Of a stretch of DNA of 64,000 nucleotides, positions 53,380 to 62,301 are shown piece by piece; position 1 is the first letter of the stretch, and every line of letters begins with the position of its first letter. Under the pieces are notes generated by a model, which saw only the letters and a program-made list of their open reading frames with translations, was not told where the DNA came from and ran no database searches. Both the position numbers and the translations under genes were made by a program. Source of the DNA: Paludibacteraceae bacterium (lineage in GTDB: Bacteria > Bacteroidota > Bacteroidia > Bacteroidales > Paludibacteraceae); contig JARLGW010000001.1 of assembly GCA_031292565.1 (NCBI GenBank), positions 62,001 to 126,000 on the forward strand, read 5' to 3'.

Positions 53380-54401
53380 AAATAATAGTTGATTCAGCTT
53401 GCAATATACAGTACTCCAGTTTCTATATCTATGGATTAAATCAGAAATATGGAACTTCTAGTATTACCTTTGCTTCCAAGCCTTTCCATTTATTACCGCA
53501 AAGAGAGGCCTGTTTCAATTTCATTGTAATTAATGATGAGAAAGAGATAAAGATAACCATCGATTATGGGGATTTTAATACGTTAATAGAGGCACACTAT
53601 CAATGGAGCGACGTTTATGGAAAAGTGAATTATAACAGAACGCAGACGGGTAAAGAATATACAAAAATAATTTCCTTAGCTCCATCTTTTGGTATTCAGT
53701 TATGGCCTTTTGGTGGCACTCTGAGGCATTGTGTTTTAAATTATTTGAAGAATAGATTTACCACACCTCAAGCTGTTGTTTCAATACGTAAGTTTATCGG
53801 AAAATATAAACGCCAATATTTATTAAGAAGCCCAATTTCTGCTTACGAAGAAAGCGTATATTTATCTAATGATAAATATATTTTTAGTTTAAGCTCCTTG
53901 TGGCAGTCGGATGACATTAATGAAAATGATGAAGGCGTAAATAAATATCGTGCCGAATTTATTCGGATATGTAAAACTTTTACCGAAATTACTTTTGAAG
54001 GAGGCTTGACTCCCAGTGCATATACATCGGAGAAACAACGGATAGTATTTCAAGATGTTATGTATAGCAAATGGATGAATTTTGATGAATATCTGGAGAA
54101 AACAAAACAATCAATTTTGGTGTTTAATACACCAGCCTATTGGCAGTGTCACGGTTGGAAACTTGGTGAATATTTAGCTTTGGGTAAAGCAATAATATCA
54201 ATGCCGTTGGTTAACGATTTGCCTATACCTTTGGAGCATGGGAAAAATATTCATTTTATTTCCAGTGAAGCTGAAATAGAAAGTGCTATAAGATTCTTGT
54301 TAGATAACGTGGATTATCGGCGTAGATTGGAAACTGGAGCAAAGGAATATTGGAATAAGTATGGAACACCTTTGCAATCAATATCAATGTTAGGACTTTA
54401 A
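53376..54401 (+). CDS. GT-B fold glycosyltransferase-like protein
   Basis: A 341-residue protein of weak family assignment. The C-terminal part (about 240-330) has the look of a GT1/GT4 donor-binding half: LVFNTPAYWQCHGWKLGEYLALGKAIISMP, then HGKNIHFIS and a terminal helix. The N-terminal half does not match a family I know. The gene overlaps the preceding GT2 stop by ATGA and precedes a GT4 by 8 bp, so a transferase role fits the context. Confidence 0.7.
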   Translation: MKIIVDSACNIQYSSFYIYGLNQKYGTSSITFASKPFHLLPQREACFNFIVINDEKEIKITIDYGDFNTLIEAHYQWSDVYGKVNYNRTQTGKEYTKIISLAPSFGIQLWPFGGTLRHCVLNYLKNRFTTPQAVVSIRKFIGKYKRQYLLRSPISAYEESVYLSNDKYIFSLSSLWQSDDINENDEGVNKYRAEFIRICKTFTEITFEGGLTPSAYTSEKQRIVFQDVMYSKWMNFDEYLEKTKQSILVFNTPAYWQCHGWKLGEYLALGKAIISMPLVNDLPIPLEHGKNIHFISSEAEIESAIRFLLDNVDYRRRLETGAKEYWNKYGTPLQSISMLGL

Positions 54402-54409
54402 AATAAAAA

Positions 54410-55522
54410 ATGAAAGTTGCATATTTATTAGGATCTCTGAATAGGGGCGGAACAGAAACATTATTATTAGATTGTTTCCAAAATTCGGCTCAACCTCCTT
54501 ACAACATGATGGGAATATATCGTAAGGAAGGAATTCTATCATCTTCCTTTAAACAAACGAAACCTAAATTATTAAAACTCTCTCCACATTGTTTTTTTGA
54601 TATACGTTATCTGTTCCGATTAAGAAAAATTTTGAAACAAGAACAGATAGATATTGTGCATGCACAGCAAGCGTTGGATGCTTTGTATGCAAAATTAGCA
54701 TTGATAGGTTGCCATAAAAAAATAATTTTAACCTTTCATGGATTCGATTTTACAAATAAGATTTTAGATAAAATTATTTATCGATTGATAATAAAAAGTA
54801 CGGATTGTAATATCTTTGTCAGTAATACTCAAAAAGAATATTATATAAAAAAATATAAGCTAAATTCAAGACGGCAACAGGTTGTGTATAATGGCATTTC
54901 GTTTTCAAAATTTGCAACAGATAGTTTTTTAGATATTAGAAAAGAGTTAAATATTGAGCCTGCCATACCTTTATTTGCAACAGTAGGTAATTTTGTTGCA
55001 GGGAGAGATCAACTTTCAGTTTGTTCTTTCTTAAACGAATTAAATCAACAAGGAGTTGATTTCCGTTTTTTGTTTATTGGTAAAAAAAATGAAGCGGAAC
55101 CTTGGCGTTTTGATAATTGTATAGCATATTGCAAACAACAGAATCTATCAGATAAAATATTTTTTTTAGGTGGCAGGGATGATGTGCCCGCCATTTTGTC
55201 TCAATTGGATGCATTTGTATATTCATCCGAATATGATACCTTTGGCATTGCTGTAATTGAAGCTATTGCTTCCGGTATTCCGGTATTTGTAAACGACTGG
55301 GATGTGATGCAGGAAATAACTGAAAATGGTAAACTTGCTATTTTGTATAAAACGAAAGACGAAAACGATTTGAATCGGAAATTTATGCATTATATGCAAA
55401 ATAAGTCCCTGTATTTGGAACAAGCTAAACAATCAGCAATTGAAGTTAAACAAAAATTTTCAATAGAAAATCATATAAACAGCTTATATAGCTTATATCA
55501 ATTTATTAATGCAAATAAGTAA
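54410..55522 (+). CDS. Glycosyltransferase family 4
   Basis: A 370-residue GT-B enzyme: N-terminal LLGSLNRGGTETLLLD, acceptor-side ILTFHGFDF and VSNTQKEYY, then YNGISF and the C-terminal donor-binding YDTFGIAVIEAIASGIPVF (E-x7-E, about 277-296). The full domain set and length are normal. The last 14 bp overlap the next gene, a membrane protein. Confidence 0.93.
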   Translation: MKVAYLLGSLNRGGTETLLLDCFQNSAQPPYNMMGIYRKEGILSSSFKQTKPKLLKLSPHCFFDIRYLFRLRKILKQEQIDIVHAQQALDALYAKLALIGCHKKIILTFHGFDFTNKILDKIIYRLIIKSTDCNIFVSNTQKEYYIKKYKLNSRRQQVVYNGISFSKFATDSFLDIRKELNIEPAIPLFATVGNFVAGRDQLSVCSFLNELNQQGVDFRFLFIGKKNEAEPWRFDNCIAYCKQQNLSDKIFFLGGRDDVPAILSQLDAFVYSSEYDTFGIAVIEAIASGIPVFVNDWDVMQEITENGKLAILYKTKDENDLNRKFMHYMQNKSLYLEQAKQSAIEVKQKFSIENHINSLYSLYQFINANK

Positions 55523-56930
55523 AGATACATATTTTTCCAAGTTCTATTCTCAAAAAGCTATAGTCCTTTATTTTATTTTATTGTTGATTTGTTCTGCAGT
55601 TTTTATAAATAGAGTATTACCTTTTATCTGGATTATATCTGGTGTATTAGAAATAGTCCTGTTTTTTTATTTTCTCAATTATTTAAGCAAAAAATGGATT
55701 CATCTTTCAGAAAAAATATTTTTGAGGAGAATATTTATAACTGCATTAATAATTCGAGTTTGTTACGTGATTTTTAGCTATTTCTTTTATCTGAAGATGA
55801 CGGGACAACCCTTTGAGTTTTCTGCAGGAGATGCATTGTTTTATCATAATTTTCCTAGTGAAATAGCTGATGTAGGATTAACGAAGGCTTTTATACTTGC
55901 CAAAAATTATCGTATAGATATTTCGGATATGGGTCAACCTCTTGTAGTAGCAACTTTATATACTATTTTCGGAAAAGTGATTATAATTCCACGTATATTA
56001 AATGCCATATTAAGTTCATGGATGTGTATTTTACTTTATAGGTTTGCCAACAGAAATTTTGGAGAAATGGCTGCACATAATACGGCTATTATAGCCATGC
56101 TACTCCCTAATTTTATTTATTATTGTGGGTTGCATTTAAAAGAAACTAATATGATATTTTTGGTGGTATTATTTATGGAACGTGCTGATTACGTTTTACG
56201 TGGTGAAAAAATAAAAATATCCACTTTAATTGTTCCTGTGTTGGTTGGGGCTTTTTTATTTTTTTTCCGTACTGTATTGGCTGCCAGCTTATGGCTTGCT
56301 TTTTTTAGTGCACTGATTTTTACAAGTAGAAAAGTTGGTGGATGGAAGAAACGTATATTGGTTGTGTTTTGGTTTTTAATAGCTGCTTTTTTTATTTTTT
56401 CAGGAAAGATAGAAAAAGATCTTGGCGATTACTGGAGTGCTAGCTCTAACAATCAATCAATTAATATGAAGTCGCGTGCAGATAGAAAAGGTGGAAATAC
56501 TTTGTCAGAAAAAGGTTCTGTAGCTATTTTTGCACCAATGATTTTAGTTGCACCTTTCCCAACTTTTGTGAATGTGGACGGACAGGATAATCAGATGTAT
56601 CAAAATGGAAGCTACGTGGTGAAAAATATAATGGCATTTTTTGTTATAATGGCTCTGCTTTCTATAATTTTTATTTACAAAACTTATAAATATCATGTAT
56701 TGTTATTGGCTTTTGTCGCTTCCTATTTAGGTATTATATCTATGAGCTCATTTGCTCTTTCTGAGCGATTCCATTTACCCACATTGCCATTTCTAGTTTT
56801 ACTGGCAGGTTTTGGAATTACCCAAATAAATGCAAAACGTAAAAAATTATTCATTCCGTACCTGATATTAATTGCCATTGTTATTATTGGTTGGAATTGG
56901 TTCAAATTAGCAGGTCGGGGAGCTGCATAA
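55509..56930 (+). CDS. Polytopic membrane protein, GT-C/polymerase-like
   Basis: A 473-residue protein with about eleven hydrophobic helices. A first extracytoplasmic loop holds an acidic motif (SAGDALFYHN, about 109-118), and a large loop near 310-360 precedes the last helices. The acidic first loop is a feature of GT-C transferases (ArnT/PMT-like); O-antigen polymerases would instead carry their long loop elsewhere. In an ABC-dependent locus no Wzy is needed, so a lipid-linked sugar transferase is more likely. The assignment is uncertain. Confidence 0.6.
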   Translation: MQISKDTYFSKFYSQKAIVLYFILLLICSAVFINRVLPFIWIISGVLEIVLFFYFLNYLSKKWIHLSEKIFLRRIFITALIIRVCYVIFSYFFYLKMTGQPFEFSAGDALFYHNFPSEIADVGLTKAFILAKNYRIDISDMGQPLVVATLYTIFGKVIIIPRILNAILSSWMCILLYRFANRNFGEMAAHNTAIIAMLLPNFIYYCGLHLKETNMIFLVVLFMERADYVLRGEKIKISTLIVPVLVGAFLFFFRTVLAASLWLAFFSALIFTSRKVGGWKKRILVVFWFLIAAFFIFSGKIEKDLGDYWSASSNNQSINMKSRADRKGGNTLSEKGSVAIFAPMILVAPFPTFVNVDGQDNQMYQNGSYVVKNIMAFFVIMALLSIIFIYKTYKYHVLLLAFVASYLGIISMSSFALSERFHLPTLPFLVLLAGFGITQINAKRKKLFIPYLILIAIVIIGWNWFKLAGRGAA

Positions 56931-56936
56931 AAGCAA

Positions 56937-57860
56937 ATGAAAGTACTTGTTGTTTGTAGTTATAATGCTGGTAGTATAGCTCCTTTTATAGTAGAACAGG
57001 CGGAAGCTTTAATTGATCGTGGATTTGAAATAGACTATTTTACCATTCAAAAAAAAGGAATTACAGGCTATTTATTATCTCGCAAAAAATTACTTCAAAA
57101 GATAAACAGTTATACTCCAGACATAATCCATGCTCATTATGGTTTATCCGGTTTGTTGGCAAATCTGCAACACAAGGTTCCTGTAGTAACTACCTATCAT
57201 GGTTCGGATATCAATAACCCCAAGGCTAGATTCTTTTCTTTTATTGCCATTAAACTATCCAAGTTTAATATATTTGTATCACAAAAGCTCATTGATATAG
57301 CCAAGCCCAAAGGTAAATATACCTATTTGCCTTGTGGTATAGATTTGTCGTTGTTTCAACCTAAATCTAAAATGGAAGCCCGGAAAAAATTAAATTTAGA
57401 CGTTCAAAAAAAGTATATATTGTTTTCCGGCACGTTTTCCAATACGGTGAAAAATTATCCGTTGGCAAAACAAGCAGTTGAAACATTACAAGCAGTTGAA
57501 TTGTTAGAATTAAACAGATACGCAAGATGGCAGGTGGCTTTATTGATGAATGCGGTTGATGTTGTTCTGATGACATCCTTTACCGAAGGGTCTCCCCAAT
57601 TTATTAAAGAAGCGATGGCTTGTAATTGTCCTATTGTATCCACCGATGTTGGTGATGTAAAAGAAGTGATTGGTTCAACTACGGGTTGTTATATTACAAG
57701 TTTTGATGCAACTGATGTTACCGACAAGTTGAGGCAGGCATTAGTATTTAATAGCCGAACATCGGGGCGGAGTGAAGTGCTTCGTTTTGACAATAAACTA
57801 ATAGTAGAAAAGATAATAGAAGTGTATAATCAGGTTTTAAAAAGCCGTCCCCCAAAATAA
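56937..57860 (+). CDS. Glycosyltransferase family 4
   Basis: A 307-residue, rather short GT4: VVCSYNAGSIAPFIVEQAEA, HAHYGLSG, TTYHGSDIN, LPCGIDLSLF, and the donor-binding FTEGSPQFIKEAMACNCPIVSTD (about 222-243). The stretch between NYPLAKQAVE and LLELNRY (about 178-195) is shorter than usual for the family, and a nearby AVE tripeptide is repeated, possibly marking a small internal deletion. Otherwise it is complete. Confidence 0.9.
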   Translation: MKVLVVCSYNAGSIAPFIVEQAEALIDRGFEIDYFTIQKKGITGYLLSRKKLLQKINSYTPDIIHAHYGLSGLLANLQHKVPVVTTYHGSDINNPKARFFSFIAIKLSKFNIFVSQKLIDIAKPKGKYTYLPCGIDLSLFQPKSKMEARKKLNLDVQKKYILFSGTFSNTVKNYPLAKQAVETLQAVELLELNRYARWQVALLMNAVDVVLMTSFTEGSPQFIKEAMACNCPIVSTDVGDVKEVIGSTTGCYITSFDATDVTDKLRQALVFNSRTSGRSEVLRFDNKLIVEKIIEVYNQVLKSRPPK

Positions 57861-57869
57861 GTTGTTATA

Positions 57870-58400
57870 ATGAATACAGCAGCTTTAATCCTATACTATG
57901 GCTTTGCACGCTATTTACCTAAATCGGTTACTCCAGTTATAGGTAAATGTGCCAAGGCTTTTCGCTATCAACTGTGTAAAAGATTATTTCAATCCTGTGG
58001 CAAAAAATGCAATATAGAAACAGGAGCTTACTTTGGGAATGGCCGAGATATTTCTTTAGGATACAAATCCGGGTTAGGTGCAAATTTTAAGATGTTGAAC
58101 AGGACGGTAACTATTGGCAATTACCTGATGATGGGTGAGGATGTGCTATTTTTAGGCGGAGGTCATAATTATGACCGAACCGATATTCCGATGGGAAAAC
58201 AGGGAGGAAAAGAAAAAACGCCGTTAACTATTGCCGATGATGTATGGATTGGAGCAAGAGTTATTATTCTTCCCGGATGTAAAGAAATAGGAGAAGGAGC
58301 CATTGTCGGAGCTGGATCCGTTGTTACTAAAGATATTCCCGATTATGCCATTGTTGGAGGAAATCCGGCACGTATTATTCGTTATAGAAAAGCAGATTAA
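57870..58400 (+). CDS. Hexapeptide acyltransferase
   Basis: A 176-residue left-handed beta-helix acyltransferase of the maltose/serine-acetyltransferase-like group (WcaF type). The hexapeptide turns run from about residue 50 to 165, including ADDVWIGARVIILPG and GEGAIVGAGSVVTKDIP, ending with the usual IVGGNPARIIRYR. Catalytic His is probably in GGHNYDR (about 95). It stands just before wecB, where the codon usage becomes less AT-rich. Confidence 0.9.
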   Translation: MNTAALILYYGFARYLPKSVTPVIGKCAKAFRYQLCKRLFQSCGKKCNIETGAYFGNGRDISLGYKSGLGANFKMLNRTVTIGNYLMMGEDVLFLGGGHNYDRTDIPMGKQGGKEKTPLTIADDVWIGARVIILPGCKEIGEGAIVGAGSVVTKDIPDYAIVGGNPARIIRYRKAD

Positions 58401-58428
58401 GCCAAGGCTGTTTTTACAAATAAATTAG

Positions 58429-59562
58429 ATGAAAAAACTAATATTAGTAGCAGGTGCACGTCCCAACTTTATGAAGATAGCCCCTTTGATGCATGCCTTG
58501 AAGGGGCATAGGGGCATACAACCTATTTTGGTTCACACAGGGCAACATTATGATATTCGCATGTCAGGCCGTTTTTTTACCGAACTCAATATTCCACAAC
58601 CGGATGTTAATCTGGAAGTAGGTTCAGCCAGCCATGCCATACAGACGGCTCGGATTATGGAAGGATTTGAAAAAGTTTGCCTAGAGCAAAAGCCCGATTT
58701 TGTATTGGTGGTAGGCGATGTAAACAGTACGGCAGCCTGCACCATGGTAGCAGCTAAGATGGGTATAAAAACAATTCACTACGAGGCTGGGTTGCGGAGT
58801 AACGACCGTAGTATGCCTGAAGAGATAAACCGTTTGGTAACGGATGCTATTAGCGATGTGTTTTTCACAACCAGTAAAGATGCAGATGAAAATCTGTTGA
58901 AAGAAGGTGTCCCAGCTACAAAAATACACATGGTAGGCAATTTGATGATCGATTCCCTTGTGGCAAATAGAGAAAAAGCATCGGATACATCCCTGGAGTT
59001 TAACTTGCTCAATAGAGATAAACAGATAAAGTATAATGTTGATTTCGAGGAGAACCAATATGGCGTGATGACATTTCACCGTCCATCTAATGTGGATGAT
59101 CCCGATTCTCTTAAAAAATTGATTCAGATTTGGGGCGAAGTATCTCAACGCATTCCATTACTATTTCCAGTACATCCGCGTACGTATAAAAACATTCAGA
59201 ATTTCGGATTTCAAGAATTAATAGATAGCTATCCACAATTGTATTTTATTGAGCCATTGGGCTATTTGGCCTTTATCAATTTGGTTCAACATGCAAAATT
59301 CGCGTTGACCGATTCCGGTGGCATACAGGAAGAAACAACATATCTCAATATTCCGTGTTTAACTGTTCGTCCAAATACGGAACGACCAGTAACCGTTTGG
59401 GAAGGCAGTAATAAGTTGATAAACTTGGATGAAATATTGCTGGAGGTTTCTTTAATTCTCGAAGGCAAAGGTAAGCATGGTTATTGCCCAAGCTTATGGG
59501 ATGGAAAAACAGCAGAAAGAATTGTTAAAATATTAGAAAAATTAGAACAAAATGAGTGTTAA
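58429..59562 (+). CDS. wecB: UDP-N-acetylglucosamine 2-epimerase (non-hydrolysing)
   Basis: Converts UDP-GlcNAc to UDP-ManNAc, supplying ManNAc-type sugar donors. The 377-residue protein has GARPNFMKIAPLM at the start, HTGQHYD near 37-43, YEAGLRS near 118, the SGGIQEE loop (about 291) and RPNTERP (about 306). All are catalytic-core motifs of the WecB group. It is the only clear nucleotide-sugar enzyme in the window, so the glycan may contain ManNAc or a derivative. It overlaps the next gene by 11 bp. Confidence 0.95.
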   Translation: MKKLILVAGARPNFMKIAPLMHALKGHRGIQPILVHTGQHYDIRMSGRFFTELNIPQPDVNLEVGSASHAIQTARIMEGFEKVCLEQKPDFVLVVGDVNSTAACTMVAAKMGIKTIHYEAGLRSNDRSMPEEINRLVTDAISDVFFTTSKDADENLLKEGVPATKIHMVGNLMIDSLVANREKASDTSLEFNLLNRDKQIKYNVDFEENQYGVMTFHRPSNVDDPDSLKKLIQIWGEVSQRIPLLFPVHPRTYKNIQNFGFQELIDSYPQLYFIEPLGYLAFINLVQHAKFALTDSGGIQEETTYLNIPCLTVRPNTERPVTVWEGSNKLINLDEILLEVSLILEGKGKHGYCPSLWDGKTAERIVKILEKLEQNEC

Positions 59563-60694
59563 AAGAGTTTTAATATCACTTGGACATCCTGCTCATTATC
59601 AACTTTTCAAGAATGTAATTAAAAATTTAAATGAGTCGAAAATTGAAACTCTCATTGTAATTCGTAAAAAAGACATTCTCGAAAATTTATTGGCCGATTC
59701 AGGCCTATTTTTTTATAATATTTTTCCTGACGAAAGAAAAATAGGAATAATTAGAATGATCTGGAGCCTCTTGGTAAGAGATTTTCGTTTGTATCGTTTT
59801 TGTTTGAAAAGTAAGCCTGATTTGATGATCGGCTCCACGGTGGAGATAACACACGTGGGAAAGCTGTTAAATATTCCGGCTATATCGGTGGGTGAAGATG
59901 ATTATGATGTAGTGCCTTTGATTGCTAAAATGGCTGCACCATTTAGCAATTGTATTGTAGCCCCTGAGGTTTGCCAGTTAGGAAAGTGGGAGCGTAAGGC
60001 TATAAAATACAAGGGTTATCAGGAGTTGGCTTATTTGCATCCAAATCATTTTAAGCCAGATATATCTGTTGCAAAAAAATATTTTGATGTGGGCAAGCCT
60101 TATTTTATCCTTAGGTTTGCAAAACTAACAGCACATCATGATAAAGGAATAAAAGGAATTAACAGCCGGATTGCACATAATATAATTTCGTTGCTTGAAC
60201 CTTACGGGAATATTTACATTACTTCGGAACGGGAACTAGAACCTCAACTGGAGAAATATAGATTAAACATTAACCCGTTGGACATCCATCATGTAATGGC
60301 TTTTGCCCAGATGTATATTGGCGATAGCCAGACGATGGCTGCTGAGGCAGGTGTATTAGGAGTTCCGTTTGTCCGTTTTAACGATTTTGTGGGTAGAATA
60401 AGCTACTTGAAAGAACTTGAAGAGCATTATCTACTTGGTTATGGTATTAAACCAGATAATGAAACAGGGTTGTATGAAGCTATTGATAAAATATTGAAAA
60501 TAAAATATAGAAAATCAATATATGAATCAAGACGATTGAAAATGCTGGAAGATAAAATTGATCTTGCTCAGTTTTACACTTGGTTTATTAAGGAATTTCC
60601 CGAAAGTAAAGAAATTATGAAGGAAAATTCTGATTTTCAAAAGAAGTTTAATTTAAAAAATGAAAGTTTTAATAGGCGAAATATCAAGCTATAA
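59552..60694 (+). CDS. DUF354 protein, first copy
   Basis: A 380-residue DUF354 protein, a GT-B-like fold group of unknown reaction that often sits beside wecB in surface-glycan loci. Visible are SLGHPAHYQLFKNV at the start, SVGEDDYDVVPL near 110, and KYKGYQELAYLHPNHFKPD (about 155-173), a segment also present in the second DUF354 gene of this window (63319). It is closely linked: its 3' end overlaps the ATP-grasp gene by 35 bp. Confidence 0.85.
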   Translation: MSVKRVLISLGHPAHYQLFKNVIKNLNESKIETLIVIRKKDILENLLADSGLFFYNIFPDERKIGIIRMIWSLLVRDFRLYRFCLKSKPDLMIGSTVEITHVGKLLNIPAISVGEDDYDVVPLIAKMAAPFSNCIVAPEVCQLGKWERKAIKYKGYQELAYLHPNHFKPDISVAKKYFDVGKPYFILRFAKLTAHHDKGIKGINSRIAHNIISLLEPYGNIYITSERELEPQLEKYRLNINPLDIHHVMAFAQMYIGDSQTMAAEAGVLGVPFVRFNDFVGRISYLKELEEHYLLGYGIKPDNETGLYEAIDKILKIKYRKSIYESRRLKMLEDKIDLAQFYTWFIKEFPESKEIMKENSDFQKKFNLKNESFNRRNIKL

Positions 60695-61718
60695 ATCCAT
60701 TGTTATCGCTAAGTTTTTAAAAGAAAATTATAGCGACATCATTGTTTTTGGGTTCGACTACAGTTCTTGTTACAAAACAATTCACACTAAATATTGTGAC
60801 GTGTTTTATCGTGTTACAAGTCCGAGAACAAATAAAAAATTAAAGTTATCCCAGATAAAATCAATCCTGTTGAAAAAGCACATTGATCTTTTTCTCCCGG
60901 TTAGCAGCCAGATTTATAACGATTGTATTGAATATAAAGATATTTTAGGTGAAGCTTTTGCATATATAGGCGATTTTGATAGCTATAAAATACTAAACAA
61001 CAAGGATTTATTGTATGAAAGGTTCTCGAAAGAAGGAATAAAAATGCCTTTGCGGTATAGCAATATGTGTGAGGCAACCATTCCTTTCGTTGTAAAGCCC
61101 ACCAATCAATCATCAGCCAAGGGTGTAAAATATATATTTACGAATAAAGAAAAGGAAAAGATAAGTATTCTCACGCTTAAAAACCATATAATTCAACAAT
61201 ATGTGAAAGGGATAGGTTGTGGCTATTCCGTATTTGCAAAACAGGGAGAAATAATAACCGGGTTTGGACATAAACGTTTGGCTGAGTTTCCTGCTTCCGG
61301 TGGATCAAGCGTTTACAGAACAAATTATGATGATGTAAGGATGCAGCTAATAGCAGCTAAGGTTTTGAAGATTACAAATTGGTCTGGGTTTGCCATGTTT
61401 GAATTCAAACTTACAGCAGCCAACGAGTTATATTTACTAGAAGTAAATCCAAGAATCTGGGGTTCTATCAACCAAGGTTTGCAAAACGGAGTTAATTATT
61501 TTGAAGCCCTATTAGGTAAGGTGAAAAAAGCGGGTGGAAGAGTGAAAAGTACATATTTATCACCTCTTATTTATTTAACATTTATAGAATACATGTTTTC
61601 TTTTAACTTCCGTCCATTGATTAGCTTTGTACGAAATTTCAAATCGAACAAACCTGATATAAGTCTTATTGATGATCCTAAAGGCTACATTAGTGTTATC
61701 CTTAGAAAATTCTCATGA
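60660..61718 (+). CDS. ATP-grasp ligase (carbamoyl-phosphate-synthetase-like)
   Basis: A 352-residue ATP-grasp enzyme that would join a carboxylate to an amine or thiol using ATP. The N-terminal pre-ATP-grasp domain (about 1-95) is followed by the ATP-binding part with FVVKPTNQSSAKGV (about 141-154), HIIQQYV and the metal-binding FEFKL...LLEVNPRIWGS (about 247-270). The substrate is unknown. It overlaps both neighbours (DUF354 by 35 bp, HAD by 4 bp), so the three act together. Confidence 0.88.
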   Translation: MKVLIGEISSYKSIVIAKFLKENYSDIIVFGFDYSSCYKTIHTKYCDVFYRVTSPRTNKKLKLSQIKSILLKKHIDLFLPVSSQIYNDCIEYKDILGEAFAYIGDFDSYKILNNKDLLYERFSKEGIKMPLRYSNMCEATIPFVVKPTNQSSAKGVKYIFTNKEKEKISILTLKNHIIQQYVKGIGCGYSVFAKQGEIITGFGHKRLAEFPASGGSSVYRTNYDDVRMQLIAAKVLKITNWSGFAMFEFKLTAANELYLLEVNPRIWGSINQGLQNGVNYFEALLGKVKKAGGRVKSTYLSPLIYLTFIEYMFSFNFRPLISFVRNFKSNKPDISLIDDPKGYISVILRKFS

Positions 61719-62242
61719 AAAAAATTGTGGTTGTTGATTTTGATAAAACGTTGTTGCCATATGATAGTTTGAGGTATTACGTTTTGTCACGAGTAAAGAT
61801 AGGCGATTTAAGAATGTTGTGCTATATCTTTTTGAGGAAGATGAGATTTCTGACAAAAAAGCATTTTTCTTATTTAATTAGCAAGCATTTTTCAAATACA
61901 GGTGACGTGACCGAATTTGTGAATAAAATATGTCAGGATATAGACATCCGGATTCTTAGCAAGGTTTCAACGTATGCAGATAACAACGATACCGAAATTA
62001 TATTGCTAAGTGCCTCACCGGCTGTTTATATAGAAGAAGTGGCAAGAAAAATAGGCTTTGTAGGCTATGGAAGCCACTATATAAATGGAAAATATTTTTA
62101 TTTATGTGGTGAGAATAAACTGAAATTTATTTTAGAAAAATATCCGGTTGAAAAATATAGGTATATATATTCAATTTCGGATAGTGAAACGGATTTACCT
62201 CTTTTGAGTTTGTTCGAAAAATATGATCTTTTAACAAATTAA
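61715..62242 (+). CDS. HAD-superfamily (IB, SerB-like) hydrolase
   Basis: A 175-residue phosphatase-like protein. Motif I is DFDKTLL (Asp8/Asp10, with the conserved Thr), motif II is LLSASP (Ser near 94), and the metal motif is ISDSETDLPLL (about 157-167). The small cap domain between about 15 and 75 is helical. It is shorter than SerB itself. It overlaps the ATP-grasp stop by ATGA. The probable role is to remove a phosphate from an intermediate of the glycan building block. Confidence 0.88.
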   Translation: MKKIVVVDFDKTLLPYDSLRYYVLSRVKIGDLRMLCYIFLRKMRFLTKKHFSYLISKHFSNTGDVTEFVNKICQDIDIRILSKVSTYADNNDTEIILLSASPAVYIEEVARKIGFVGYGSHYINGKYFYLCGENKLKFILEKYPVEKYRYIYSISDSETDLPLLSLFEKYDLLTN

Positions 62243-62301
62243 TGACTAAATGAAAATATTTTTACATTATTTTTACAGAGACATATACACCCGCTCTCTT
62301 T

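Noticed and set aside
33974-57860. Wzx/Wzy-type capsule locus with UpxY/UpxZ leader genes
   Set aside because: The export genes are of the Wzm/Wzt ABC type and no antiterminator-like gene precedes them.
58681-59148. Minus-strand frame of 155 codons within wecB
   Set aside because: Shadow of a strongly conserved enzyme gene.
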